This document shows, one piece after another, positions 1-7,933 of a DNA stretch of 10,985 nt. A model generated the notes under the pieces. The model worked only from the letters and a program-made list of their open reading frames with translations. It ran no database searches and was not told the DNA's origin. The stretch comes from Candidatus Cloacimonadota bacterium (GTDB lineage: Bacteria > Cloacimonadota > Cloacimonadia > Cloacimonadales > TCS61): assembly GCA_030668345.1 (NCBI GenBank), contig DAOUUD010000041.1, positions 1 to 10,985 of the forward strand, in the 5' to 3' direction. The translations under genes and the position numbers were made by a program. The number at the start of each line of letters is the position of its first letter. Positions within the stretch are counted from its first letter, which is position 1.

Positions 1-2001
1 ATTATTTTAGAAGAAGACCTGGAAATGGTGGGAAAGGTTTTTAAAGATACATTAGCAGGAAATTCAAATCATTACGAAGTAAGGATTCATGATTCAACCA
101 GAAAAAATATTTTAACTCTTTCCGTTAATACAGCACCAATTTTTGAAGATGGTAAAGTTACCGGAACCGTCAGTTTTGGTCGTAACATCACAGAACAAAA
201 AAGCGCAGAAGAAGCACTTCGTGAAAGCGAAGAAAAATATAGAAATATTTTTGAACACTCACCGTTTGGAATTGTCACATTTGATGATAAAGGAAATCCC
301 ATAAATGCAAATAAAGAAGTTCTTAATATTCTTGGTTCTCCATCAATTGAAGACACTCGCCAGATCAATGTTCTGAAATATCCACCCTTACAGAAAGACG
401 GATTTTCATCGAATTTCCTTAAGTGTTTAAAAACAGGTGAAGTTATTAGTGCAGAAACAAAATATATATCAAAATGGGGAAAGGGATCATTTATTCATTA
501 TACGATGACACCAATTCATATAAAAGAAAATCGTATTGGTGGGATCCTATCCATTTTCGAAGATATAAGCGAACGATTTTTATCTGAAAAGGCATTACAA
601 GAAAGTGAAAAAAGATTCAGGCAGTTTTTTGCAAATTCACCAGAGTATTGCTTTATAATCTCGTTAGAAGGAACGATACTGGATATAAACAAAAGTGGCC
701 TGAAAGCCCTTGGTTACTTGAAGAAGGAGATCGTTGGGAAACCACTTCTTACCACAATTTATGCACCTTCTTCACAAGAAAAAGCACAGAAATTATTTAT
801 TAAATGGAGTACCACCGGTGAACTCAAAAATGAAGAACTTAACATGATTACTAAGGATGGTAAAGAAAGAACTGTACTGCTAAGTGTTGATGCTATAAGA
901 GGTAACAAGGGAGAGATAATCTATTCAATTTTAGCGCAAAGAGACATCACCGAGCGTAAACAAGTGGAAAAAGCTCTAAAAGAAAGTGAGCAACTCTCTC
1001 GTGCAGTAGTTGAAGGCTCTCCAATCGGGATATCAGTCAGAAATTGCAACGGTACACTTCTTTTGGCAAACGAAACCTGGCAGACAATTTGGGAATTAAC
1101 AAATAAGCAAGTTGCCGAGTATTCTAAACCAAGAAAGAATTTGATGATGAATGAAAAAGATGCCTATCTTGGCAAACACATAGAAGAAGTAAAAAAAGTT
1201 TATGAAAACGGCGGTGAGTATTTTATTCCTGAAATAGAGTTACTTGGGACAAATAACAAAAAAGCAAAATGGATCTCTCAACATTTTTATGCCATAAAAA
1301 ATGAAAAAGGTAGTATAGAAAGAGTAGTTATACTAACAGAAGATATTACCGAGCGCAAGCAAGCAGAAAGGATTCAATCAATTTTATATAATATTGCCTA
1401 TGTTGTGAATACAACTAAAGATATCCATGAACTTTTCAAATCGATTAGAGATCATCTCAGTGCAATTGTGAATACAGATAATTTCTATATTGCCCTCTAT
1501 GATAAAGATAAGGATACTTTTTCACTTCCTTATCATACAGATGAAAAAGATACATTCGATTCTTTCCCAGCTGAAAAGACACTTACTGCTTATGTAGTAA
1601 AAACAGGGAAATCACTTTTTGGTACGGAAGAGCAAAGGGAGAAATTAATTCAAGCCGGAGAAGTAGAGAAAGGAAAAATAGGTGCACATGCAAAAATCTG
1701 GGTTGGAGTTCCTCTGAAGTTGGGAAAAGATATTCTTGGTGTAATTGCGGTTCAAAGTTATACTGATGCTTCACTATATTCAGAAAGAGATTTAGAGATT
1801 TTAGAATTCGTTTCAGATGAAATTGCTCTGGCTATTGCACAAAAGCAAGCAGAAGAAGACCTGAAAAATAAAAATAAAGAACTTACAGCTTTTAATAAAA
1901 TTGCTGTAGGAAGAGAAATGAGAATGATAGATCTGAAGAAAGAAATTAATGCGCTTCTTAAGAGTCTGGGAAAAGAACCAAAGTATAAGATTGCAGAATA
2001 A
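1..2001 (+). CDS. Multi-PAS/GAF sensor protein without a kinase domain (5'-truncated by window edge)
   Basis: The frame is open from base 1, and the sequence before the first ATG (base 25) already reads as the back half of a PAS domain, so the true start lies outside the window. The visible 666 residues hold a PAS C-terminal half (about 1-62), three further PAS domains (about 76-190, 200-318, 326-452) and one GAF domain (about 460-618). PAS units end in the PAC-type linker D-I-[ST]-E-[RQ] followed by a short helix. The last 48 residues are a charged helical tail (key part VGREMRMIDLKKEINALL) and then a stop. There is no His-phosphoacceptor helix, ATPase, GGDEF, EAL or HTH. PAS and GAF domains usually bind small ligands or mediate protein contacts, so this is probably a cytoplasmic sensor or adaptor. 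A kinase, receiver or membrane part could still lie in the missing N-terminus. The GAF closely resembles both GAFs of the kinase downstream. PAS/GAF assignment is firm; the signal sensed is unknown. Confidence 0.9.
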   Translation: MILEEDLEMVGKVFKDTLAGNSNHYEVRIHDSTRKNILTLSVNTAPIFEDGKVTGTVSFGRNITEQKSAEEALRESEEKYRNIFEHSPFGIVTFDDKGNPINANKEVLNILGSPSIEDTRQINVLKYPPLQKDGFSSNFLKCLKTGEVISAETKYISKWGKGSFIHYTMTPIHIKENRIGGILSIFEDISERFLSEKALQESEKRFRQFFANSPEYCFIISLEGTILDINKSGLKALGYLKKEIVGKPLLTTIYAPSSQEKAQKLFIKWSTTGELKNEELNMITKDGKERTVLLSVDAIRGNKGEIIYSILAQRDITERKQVEKALKESEQLSRAVVEGSPIGISVRNCNGTLLLANETWQTIWELTNKQVAEYSKPRKNLMMNEKDAYLGKHIEEVKKVYENGGEYFIPEIELLGTNNKKAKWISQHFYAIKNEKGSIERVVILTEDITERKQAERIQSILYNIAYVVNTTKDIHELFKSIRDHLSAIVNTDNFYIALYDKDKDTFSLPYHTDEKDTFDSFPAEKTLTAYVVKTGKSLFGTEEQREKLIQAGEVEKGKIGAHAKIWVGVPLKLGKDILGVIAVQSYTDASLYSERDLEILEFVSDEIALAIAQKQAEEDLKNKNKELTAFNKIAVGREMRMIDLKKEINALLKSLGKEPKYKIAE

Positions 2002-2020
2002 ATACTTGAGTTAGGAGATT

Positions 2021-2044
2021 CCGGCAGCTGTCGGATAAACCGGA
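2021..2044 (+). repeat. GC-rich inverted repeat between the two sensor genes
   Basis: The 121-base gap between the PAS/GAF gene and the histidine kinase is AT-rich except for a GC-rich patch. Bases 2021-2034 (CCGGCAGCTGTCGG) form a near-perfect palindrome with one G-T pair. The arm TCCGG at 2020-2024 can alternatively pair with CCGGA at 2040-2044. A folded RNA here might attenuate read-through or mark a processing site. There is no T-run directly behind it, so it is not a convincing intrinsic terminator. No promoter consensus was recognised in the gap. Confidence 0.3.
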
Positions 2045-2122
2045 CTTAATTCTGAAATTGCATTCTGAACTCCTCCTATCTGCAATGTGTAAAGTTCAGT
2101 CTGCGAAAATAAAGGAAGAAAA

Positions 2123-5100
2123 ATGAAGATACGAACAATGCTCGCAATTTTTTTGCCGGTAATAATTGTGATTATGGCAATTTTAATTCTTATACTCGCT
2201 ATATATGTTTCTAAAGATGTTATCCAAAGTCAAGTCGGAAATCACTTACTTACAACCGCTCAATCCAGAGCACATAATATTGAAACTCTTTTACATGATT
2301 ATAAAGACACTGCTCAAGTATTGGCTGTTGGAATTCCTTTTACAAACATATTAGATCGGAACCTTGATTATACTAACCGAATGGATGAATGTGGTCTAAG
2401 AATTGAAAGAACTATAGAGTGTAATCCTAAAATTTCCAGGATCAGAATTTTAGATAATAATGGTATAGTGCTTTCTTCCAGCCATAAAGATATTGGTTCT
2501 GAGCATAGTAAGGATGAAGTATTCTTGAAAGGACAAGAGGGAGTTTATGTCGGAAAAGTTCATTTTTCCAATTTTACTCAAAATCTTGTTATCAGTATAT
2601 CAGCACCGATCTTTTTAAGAGGGAAATTATCAGGAGTTTTAATTATCAATTTTAATGTAGAGAAAGAACTGTTTAAAATAATAGCAGATAAAACCGGATT
2701 AGGAGAGACTGGAAAGATATTTCTTGTGAATAGAGATGGCTATATGTTAGCTCCTTCCAGAAATTATGATAAAATTCTTTTTGAAACCAATGTAAATACT
2801 GAACAGTTAAAATTATGTTTCAGCGAACACATTAAAAATGGACTTCCCTCGCAGATGAAAGAACAGGCAATTATTTATACAAACCATATAAGTAAAGAAG
2901 TTCTTGGAACTCACTACTATATGCAGGAAATGAAATGGTGTCTGATTGCAGAAATTGATATCAAAGAAGCATATAAACCTGTAAATAAACTGGTTATGCT
3001 AATAATATACATTTTCTTAGTGCTTTTATTTACCAGCATTAGTATTGTCGCGATAGTAACATCCAATATTGTATCACCGATCATGAAATTATATGCTGGA
3101 ACTGAGGAGGTGATCAAAGGGAATCTGGATTATAAGGTGGGCACAAAGAAAAAAGATGAGATCGGCTTACTCTCAATAGCATTTGATAAAATGACCCAAA
3201 ATCTGAAAATATCTAAGGATAAAATAGAAAAATATACTGGCGAACTTGAGGAAAAAGTAAAAAAACGAACAACTGAAATAAATGAAAAAATTGAAGAAAG
3301 TGAGATTCAGAGATTAGCCACAATTAACATTGCGAACGATCTTGAAGAAATAAATATCTCATTAAATAATGAAATTAGTGAGAGAAAAAAGGCAGAAGAA
3401 TCTTTGCGGGAAAGCGAGGGGAAATATCGGTTATTGGCAGAGAATACTCTGGATTGTATCTGGAAAATGGATAAAGAACTAAAATTTACATATATTAATC
3501 AGTCCATTTTTCCGCTGCTTGGTTATACTCGGGAAGAATGGACAGGAAGCAAATTAGCTGAACATTGTTCAAAAAAAGAAATGCAACATTTTATGGATAT
3601 AGTAGAAGATGAATTAAGAAAAAAAGATACATACTCTGCAATGTTTGAAATGAATTTAATTCACAAGGATGGCAGAGAGATACCACTCGAGGTTCTCGGT
3701 AAAATATTACTCGACGAAAGTAACAAAGTAACCGGATTTCAGGGTAATGCTCGTGATATCACCGAGCGTATACAGGCAGATAGAATACAAAAAACATTAT
3801 ATGACATTTCCAATGCTCTAAATACAATTGAAAATATACATGAACTTTTCAGTAAGATAAGAGAATTTCTGGGCAATATTTTAGATACTACCAATTTCTA
3901 TGTTGCACTTTACGATGAGAAAACGGATATAATTTCTTTATCCTATATTGTAGATGAGAAGGACAAGGTTTCTTCGTTCTCTGCCGGTAAAACACTTACT
4001 GATTATGTAATTAATACGGGTAAACCACTTCTTGCAACAGAGAAAGTTCAAAAAAAATTGATTCATTCAGGAAAAGTGAAGGTAGGTGGAACACCTCCCA
4101 AAACATGGCTGGGTGTTCCATTAAAGATTGAAAATAAAGTTACTGGTGTAGTGGCTGTACATAGCTATATAGATGCAAATCTATATTCTGAAAAAGATAT
4201 GGTGATACTGGAATTTGTATCGGATGAAATTGCTCGCGCTATCATGAGTAAACGAGCTGATGAGGAACTTAAAAAATCCGAGGAAAGTTATCGTGGTCTT
4301 TTCAATAGTGCAACCGATGCAATTTATATTCAAGATAAAAACGGGGTTTTCGTAGACGTAAATGACGGTGCTGTAAAAATGTATGGTTATCCACGTGAAT
4401 TCTTTATAGGTAAAACTCTGGAGTTTCTTTCTGCACCCGGTAAAAATGATATGAAGAAAATATTGAAGATGGTGCAGAAAGCCTATATGGGTAAACCTCA
4501 ACGATTTGAATTTTATGGATTGAGAAAAAAGGGAGAAGTTTTTCCAAAAGATCTACAATTGAACAATGGTACATATTTTGGTGATAAAGTGGTGATTGCA
4601 TTTGCTCGTGACATCACCAGACGCAAGCAGATTGAAAGAACACAACAGGCATTGTATAGTATTGCTAATGCTGTAAATACTACTAAAGACCTGCAGGAAC
4701 TCTTTGATGAAATACGAAAACAACTTAGCTCCGTTATCGATACGACTAATTTTTTTGTTGCTTTCTATGATGAAAAAACAGGAGCACTTTCATTACCCTA
4801 TGAAAAAGACGAAGAAGATGAATTTGATTCTTTCCCGTCCGGGAAATCCATGACTGCTTATACCATTCAATATGGAAAGCCTTTACTTGCTACAGAAGAA
4901 TTTATGAACCAATTGAGTGAAGAAGGTAAAATAGACGATATTGGAACAATGAGTAAGATCTGGTTAGGTGTACCTCTGAAGTTTGAAGATAAAATAATTG
5001 GCCTTGTTGTGGTTCAAAGTTATGATAATCCTGACCTCTATAATGAAACAGATCTGGAAATACTATCTTTTGTTTCCGATGAGATCGCTCTGGCTATTGA

Positions 5101-5743
5101 ACATAAGAAAGCAGAAGATCAAATAATAAACTCATTGAAAGAAAAAGAGATCCTGCTTATGGAAGTTCATCATCGCGTAAAGAATAATATGCAGATTATC
5201 TCCAGTCTACTGAAATTACAAGCAGGATATGTGAAGGATAAACAGGCTCTGGAACTATTTAAAAACAGTCAAAATAGAGTAAAATCAATGTCGCTTATTC
5301 ATGAGAAGATCTACAGATCTAAAGATCTGGCAAGTGTCGATTTTGAGGATTATGTGAAGAGTTTGTCTTATAATTTGTTCTCAACCTATGGCATTAATAC
5401 TAATAAGGTAAAGCTTGAGTTGAAGGTCGCAAAACACTCAATTGATATGAATAAAGCGATTCCCTGCGGGTTGATCGTAAATGAATTGCTTTCCAATTCA
5501 TTGAAGCATGCTTTCCCAAAAGGAAAATCAGGAAAAATAGTTGTAGGATTATCAATTAATAAAAATGATGAATTTGAACTTACCGTAGAAGACAATGGAA
5601 TAGGGATGCAGAAGGAAATTGACCTGGACAAATTAGACTCTCTGGGACTTCAGTTAATTGATGCACTAACGAGTCAATTAAAGGGTAAAGTCTCTTTTGA
5701 AAGTAATAATGGAATGAAAACTCAGCTGGTATTTCCAAGTTAG
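2123..5743 (+). CDS. Membrane-bound hybrid-sensor histidine kinase: dCache-HAMP-PAS-GAF-PAS-GAF-HisKA_2-HATPase
   Basis: This complete 1206-residue sensor kinase should autophosphorylate a histidine and pass the phosphate to a response regulator, which is not in the window. The start is supported by AAGGAAG at 2112-2118. Domains in order: TM helix about 7-29; a periplasmic double-Cache-like sensor about 35-285 (with the typical GETGKIFLVNRDGYMLAPSR block); TM helix about 290-312; HAMP about 313-366; coiled coil to about 425; PAS 428-555; GAF 558-710; PAS 714-840; GAF 841-996; HisKA_2 dimerisation helix from about 1007; HATPase_c to the end. The HisKA_2 signature is LLMEVHHRVKNN, with H1017 (just before RVKNN) the likely phosphoacceptor by family comparison. 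In the ATPase, N1125 lies in the N box (NELLSNSLKHAF), D1157 in the G1 box (DNGIGM), and SLGLQLI is the G2-like motif, so it looks catalytically intact. There is no receiver domain. It sits 121 bases after the related PAS/GAF gene and ends 11 bases from the oppositely oriented lpxA. The ligand is unknown. Confidence 0.93.
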   Translation: MKIRTMLAIFLPVIIVIMAILILILAIYVSKDVIQSQVGNHLLTTAQSRAHNIETLLHDYKDTAQVLAVGIPFTNILDRNLDYTNRMDECGLRIERTIECNPKISRIRILDNNGIVLSSSHKDIGSEHSKDEVFLKGQEGVYVGKVHFSNFTQNLVISISAPIFLRGKLSGVLIINFNVEKELFKIIADKTGLGETGKIFLVNRDGYMLAPSRNYDKILFETNVNTEQLKLCFSEHIKNGLPSQMKEQAIIYTNHISKEVLGTHYYMQEMKWCLIAEIDIKEAYKPVNKLVMLIIYIFLVLLFTSISIVAIVTSNIVSPIMKLYAGTEEVIKGNLDYKVGTKKKDEIGLLSIAFDKMTQNLKISKDKIEKYTGELEEKVKKRTTEINEKIEESEIQRLATINIANDLEEINISLNNEISERKKAEESLRESEGKYRLLAENTLDCIWKMDKELKFTYINQSIFPLLGYTREEWTGSKLAEHCSKKEMQHFMDIVEDELRKKDTYSAMFEMNLIHKDGREIPLEVLGKILLDESNKVTGFQGNARDITERIQADRIQKTLYDISNALNTIENIHELFSKIREFLGNILDTTNFYVALYDEKTDIISLSYIVDEKDKVSSFSAGKTLTDYVINTGKPLLATEKVQKKLIHSGKVKVGGTPPKTWLGVPLKIENKVTGVVAVHSYIDANLYSEKDMVILEFVSDEIARAIMSKRADEELKKSEESYRGLFNSATDAIYIQDKNGVFVDVNDGAVKMYGYPREFFIGKTLEFLSAPGKNDMKKILKMVQKAYMGKPQRFEFYGLRKKGEVFPKDLQLNNGTYFGDKVVIAFARDITRRKQIERTQQALYSIANAVNTTKDLQELFDEIRKQLSSVIDTTNFFVAFYDEKTGALSLPYEKDEEDEFDSFPSGKSMTAYTIQYGKPLLATEEFMNQLSEEGKIDDIGTMSKIWLGVPLKFEDKIIGLVVVQSYDNPDLYNETDLEILSFVSDEIALAIEHKKAEDQIINSLKEKEILLMEVHHRVKNNMQIISSLLKLQAGYVKDKQALELFKNSQNRVKSMSLIHEKIYRSKDLASVDFEDYVKSLSYNLFSTYGINTNKVKLELKVAKHSIDMNKAIPCGLIVNELLSNSLKHAFPKGKSGKIVVGLSINKNDEFELTVEDNGIGMQKEIDLDKLDSLGLQLIDALTSQLKGKVSFESNNGMKTQLVFPS

Positions 5744-5754
5744 GATAATTTTAA

Positions 5755-6534
5755 TTACCGGTATCGATTTATTCCTACCCGAGAATTTTTTATAAAATCG
5801 AGAAAGATTTTTTGTTCTGTTGTTAATTCCTTTAATTGCTCTGCTTTTTCTATTGCCTGAGAAATATTCAATCCTGATCTGTAAAATATTCTGTAAATGT
5901 CTTTAATAGCCTGTAACTGATCTGGAGTAAATCCCTTTCTTTGCAAACCTATAACGTTCAGTCCTTCGATTTTGTAAGGGAAACCAATACCTCTTGTATA
6001 AGGAGGTATATCTTTTTTTATTCCGCTGACACCACCCACAAATGCATGAACTCCAATTTGAACAAATTGAGCAATTGCGGTCAAACCGCCCACAATTACA
6101 AAATCGTGCAGGTGGCAATGTCCTGCCAGGTTCACAGAATTGGCCATTATCACATTATTTCCTATCTGGCAATTATGCGCTATATGAGAATAAGCCATTA
6201 AAAGACAGTTGTTACCTATTGTGGTATATTCATCCATTGTAGCAGATTTATTTACAGTACAGAATTCTCTGAATGAATTATTATTGCCTATTATCAACTG
6301 GTAGGGTTCGTCTTTGGCTTTCAAGTCCTGTGAATCGGAACCTATCACAGCTGAATGGAAAAACTTGTTTCCATCACCAATAGTAGTATTGCCATCTAAC
6401 ACAACATTACTCATGAGAATATTGTTACTGCCCAGTTTTACATTTGGCTTGATAATACAAAATGGTCCGATTTCACAGTTGTCACCAATTACAGCTTCAG
6501 GAGAGATTATAGCAGTTGGATGTATCCTGGACAT
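5755..6534 (-). CDS. lpxA: UDP-N-acetylglucosamine O-acyltransferase LpxA
   Basis: LpxA carries out the first step of lipid A synthesis in the cytoplasm, moving a 3-hydroxyacyl chain from ACP to the 3-OH of UDP-GlcNAc. The 259 residues match the family length (262 in E. coli). The N-terminal two thirds are left-handed beta-helix hexapeptide repeats, followed by the family hallmark (GLQRKGF) and an alpha-helical C-terminus (IYRIFYRSGL). Aligned by eye to E. coli LpxA, SHIAHNC supplies H117 and catalytic H120 (E. coli H122 and H125), and AGH gives H139 (E. coli H144). E. coli H160 is replaced by A155. G168 sits at the acyl-ruler position (E. coli G173), which suggests a long 3-hydroxyacyl substrate of about C14. 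It is the last gene of the operon, 7 bases after lpxC-fabZ, with only a weak upstream GAGA-type ribosome site, so coupled translation is likely. No lpxB follows. Confidence 0.96.
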   Translation of the reverse strand: MSRIHPTAIISPEAVIGDNCEIGPFCIIKPNVKLGSNNILMSNVVLDGNTTIGDGNKFFHSAVIGSDSQDLKAKDEPYQLIIGNNNSFREFCTVNKSATMDEYTTIGNNCLLMAYSHIAHNCQIGNNVIMANSVNLAGHCHLHDFVIVGGLTAIAQFVQIGVHAFVGGVSGIKKDIPPYTRGIGFPYKIEGLNVIGLQRKGFTPDQLQAIKDIYRIFYRSGLNISQAIEKAEQLKELTTEQKIFLDFIKNSRVGINRYR

Positions 6535-6541
6535 CTTATCT

Positions 6542-7933
6542 CTACTTTTTCATCACCTTTGCCAGGAAATCGCCTTCGCAAACTTTATTGTTTCCCACAT
6601 AGGCATCACCATGCATTTTTGCCAGTCCGCGTTTCATGGAGATAACTTTCAATTCAAATCTTAATGTGTCTCCTGGAACTACAGGTTTGCGAAATTTCAC
6701 ATTATCGATAGCAGCAAAATAAGCCACAAATTCTTCAGGATTATCCAATGCATTTAGGAGCATAATTCCACCTGTCTGAGCCATTGCTTCTACTATAAGC
6801 ACGCCCGGCATCACAGGATGCTCTGGAAAATGTCCCTGGAAAAAAGGTTCATTGAAAGTTACATTCTTAATACCCATAATACTTTCACCAGCATCAAATT
6901 CTATTATTTTATCGATTAGTAGGAAAGGATAGCGGTGGGGAAGTATCTTCTGGATGGCATTAATATCAAATACTACATTTTCCAGCTTCTTTTTCTGGTA
7001 TGTCTTCTGCAATTCCTGCTTTTTGCGAAGGTTTCGCAGTTTTTTTACAAGTTCCACATTTGTTTTATGACCGGAACGAGCAGCCAATATATGCCCTTTT
7101 ATAGGAACTCCCAGAAGTGCAATATCACCAATAAGATCTACTACTTTATGTCGCACAAATTCATTATAATATCGTAGCGGAACATGATTCAAAATGCCAT
7201 CTGTACCTATAGTGATCTTGCCTTTGTAGCCAAATATTTTTTTCAGTCGCACAATCTCTTCTTCAGGTGTTTCGGGATCAGCTACCACCAGCGCATTATC
7301 AAGAGATCCGCCTTTAATAAGTCCTGCTTCTTTCAGCATTATTATCTCATGCAGGAAACAGAAAGTTCGGGCAGAAGCAAAATCTTTTTCAAAATAGCTG
7401 AGATCGGGCATCCATGTATATTGTGTTCCCAGTGCTTTTTGTTGGTAATCTACCATGAAAGTTACTTGCAGACTGTCTGAAGGGGTGATGATAATATCTA
7501 CATTATCGGCAGGAGAAGAATAGGAAACTGCTTTATCAAATTCCAGATATTCACGTTCAGAATCTTGATCTTCAATTCCAGCTTTTTTTAGAAGTTTCAA
7601 AAAAACAATAGAACTGCCGTCGGCAACAGGTACTTCCGGACCTGTAACTTCTATGCGCATATTGTCGATATTCAATCCCTTAATAGCAGCAAGCACGTGT
7701 TCGATAGTAGCAACAGTGGCTTTTTTGTAGCCGATAGTTGTCCCACGGGAAATATCTATTACATGATCTATGTCAGCGGGAATTTCCGGATGACCTTCGA
7801 TGTCGGTTCTAATAAATACAATCCCTTCATCTTTGCTGGCTGGTTTGAAAGTTATGGTTGAAACTTCTCCCGAGTGAAGACCCACACCCCTGAAACTTAC
7901 TTCCTTTTTTATAGTCTTCTTGAATTCCTTCAT
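6542..7933 (-). CDS. lpxC-fabZ: Fused UDP-3-O-acyl-GlcNAc deacetylase LpxC / 3-hydroxyacyl-ACP dehydratase FabZ
   Basis: One 463-residue protein carries two enzymes. Residues 1 to about 300 are LpxC, the zinc amidase of the committed lipid A step. It opens with VSFRGVGLHSGE; E78 and H79 (TIEHV) are the catalytic base and first zinc ligand, H262 and D266 (RHKVVDLIGD) complete the zinc site, and H289 (SGH) matches E. coli H265. Residues about 319-463 are FabZ, which dehydrates 3-hydroxyacyl-ACP. It has LPHRYPFLLID, active-site H368 (GHFPEHPVMPG) and E382 (EAMAQTGG). A basic, probably helical linker (about 300-318) joins them. Both active sites appear complete. This fusion is known from Bacteroidetes and relatives and puts the two enzymes that compete for the 3-hydroxyacyl-ACP branch in one polypeptide. 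The ATG overlaps the lpxD stop (ATGA), with an AAAGG ribosome site 7 bases upstream inside lpxD. There is no frameshift or internal stop. Confidence 0.97.
   Translation of the reverse strand: MKEFKKTIKKEVSFRGVGLHSGEVSTITFKPASKDEGIVFIRTDIEGHPEIPADIDHVIDISRGTTIGYKKATVATIEHVLAAIKGLNIDNMRIEVTGPEVPVADGSSIVFLKLLKKAGIEDQDSEREYLEFDKAVSYSSPADNVDIIITPSDSLQVTFMVDYQQKALGTQYTWMPDLSYFEKDFASARTFCFLHEIIMLKEAGLIKGGSLDNALVVADPETPEEEIVRLKKIFGYKGKITIGTDGILNHVPLRYYNEFVRHKVVDLIGDIALLGVPIKGHILAARSGHKTNVELVKKLRNLRKKQELQKTYQKKKLENVVFDINAIQKILPHRYPFLLIDKIIEFDAGESIMGIKNVTFNEPFFQGHFPEHPVMPGVLIVEAMAQTGGIMLLNALDNPEEFVAYFAAIDNVKFRKPVVPGDTLRFELKVISMKRGLAKMHGDAYVGNNKVCEGDFLAKVMKK

Noticed and set aside
25..27. ATG as the start of the first PAS/GAF gene
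   Set aside because: The frame is open to base 1 and the residues before this ATG continue a PAS domain already in progress; there is no ribosome site before it. The gene is 5'-truncated by the window.
5654..5681. 8-bp perfect inverted repeat TTAATTGA/TCAATTAA as terminator for lpxA
   Set aside because: It is entirely AT apart from one pair per arm, has a 12-base loop and no T-run on the minus strand; it encodes part of the kinase ATPase domain and is probably chance.
5903..6118. Frameshifted second reading of lpxA on the minus strand
   Set aside because: It is an out-of-frame shadow; the main lpxA frame is complete with all hallmark motifs.
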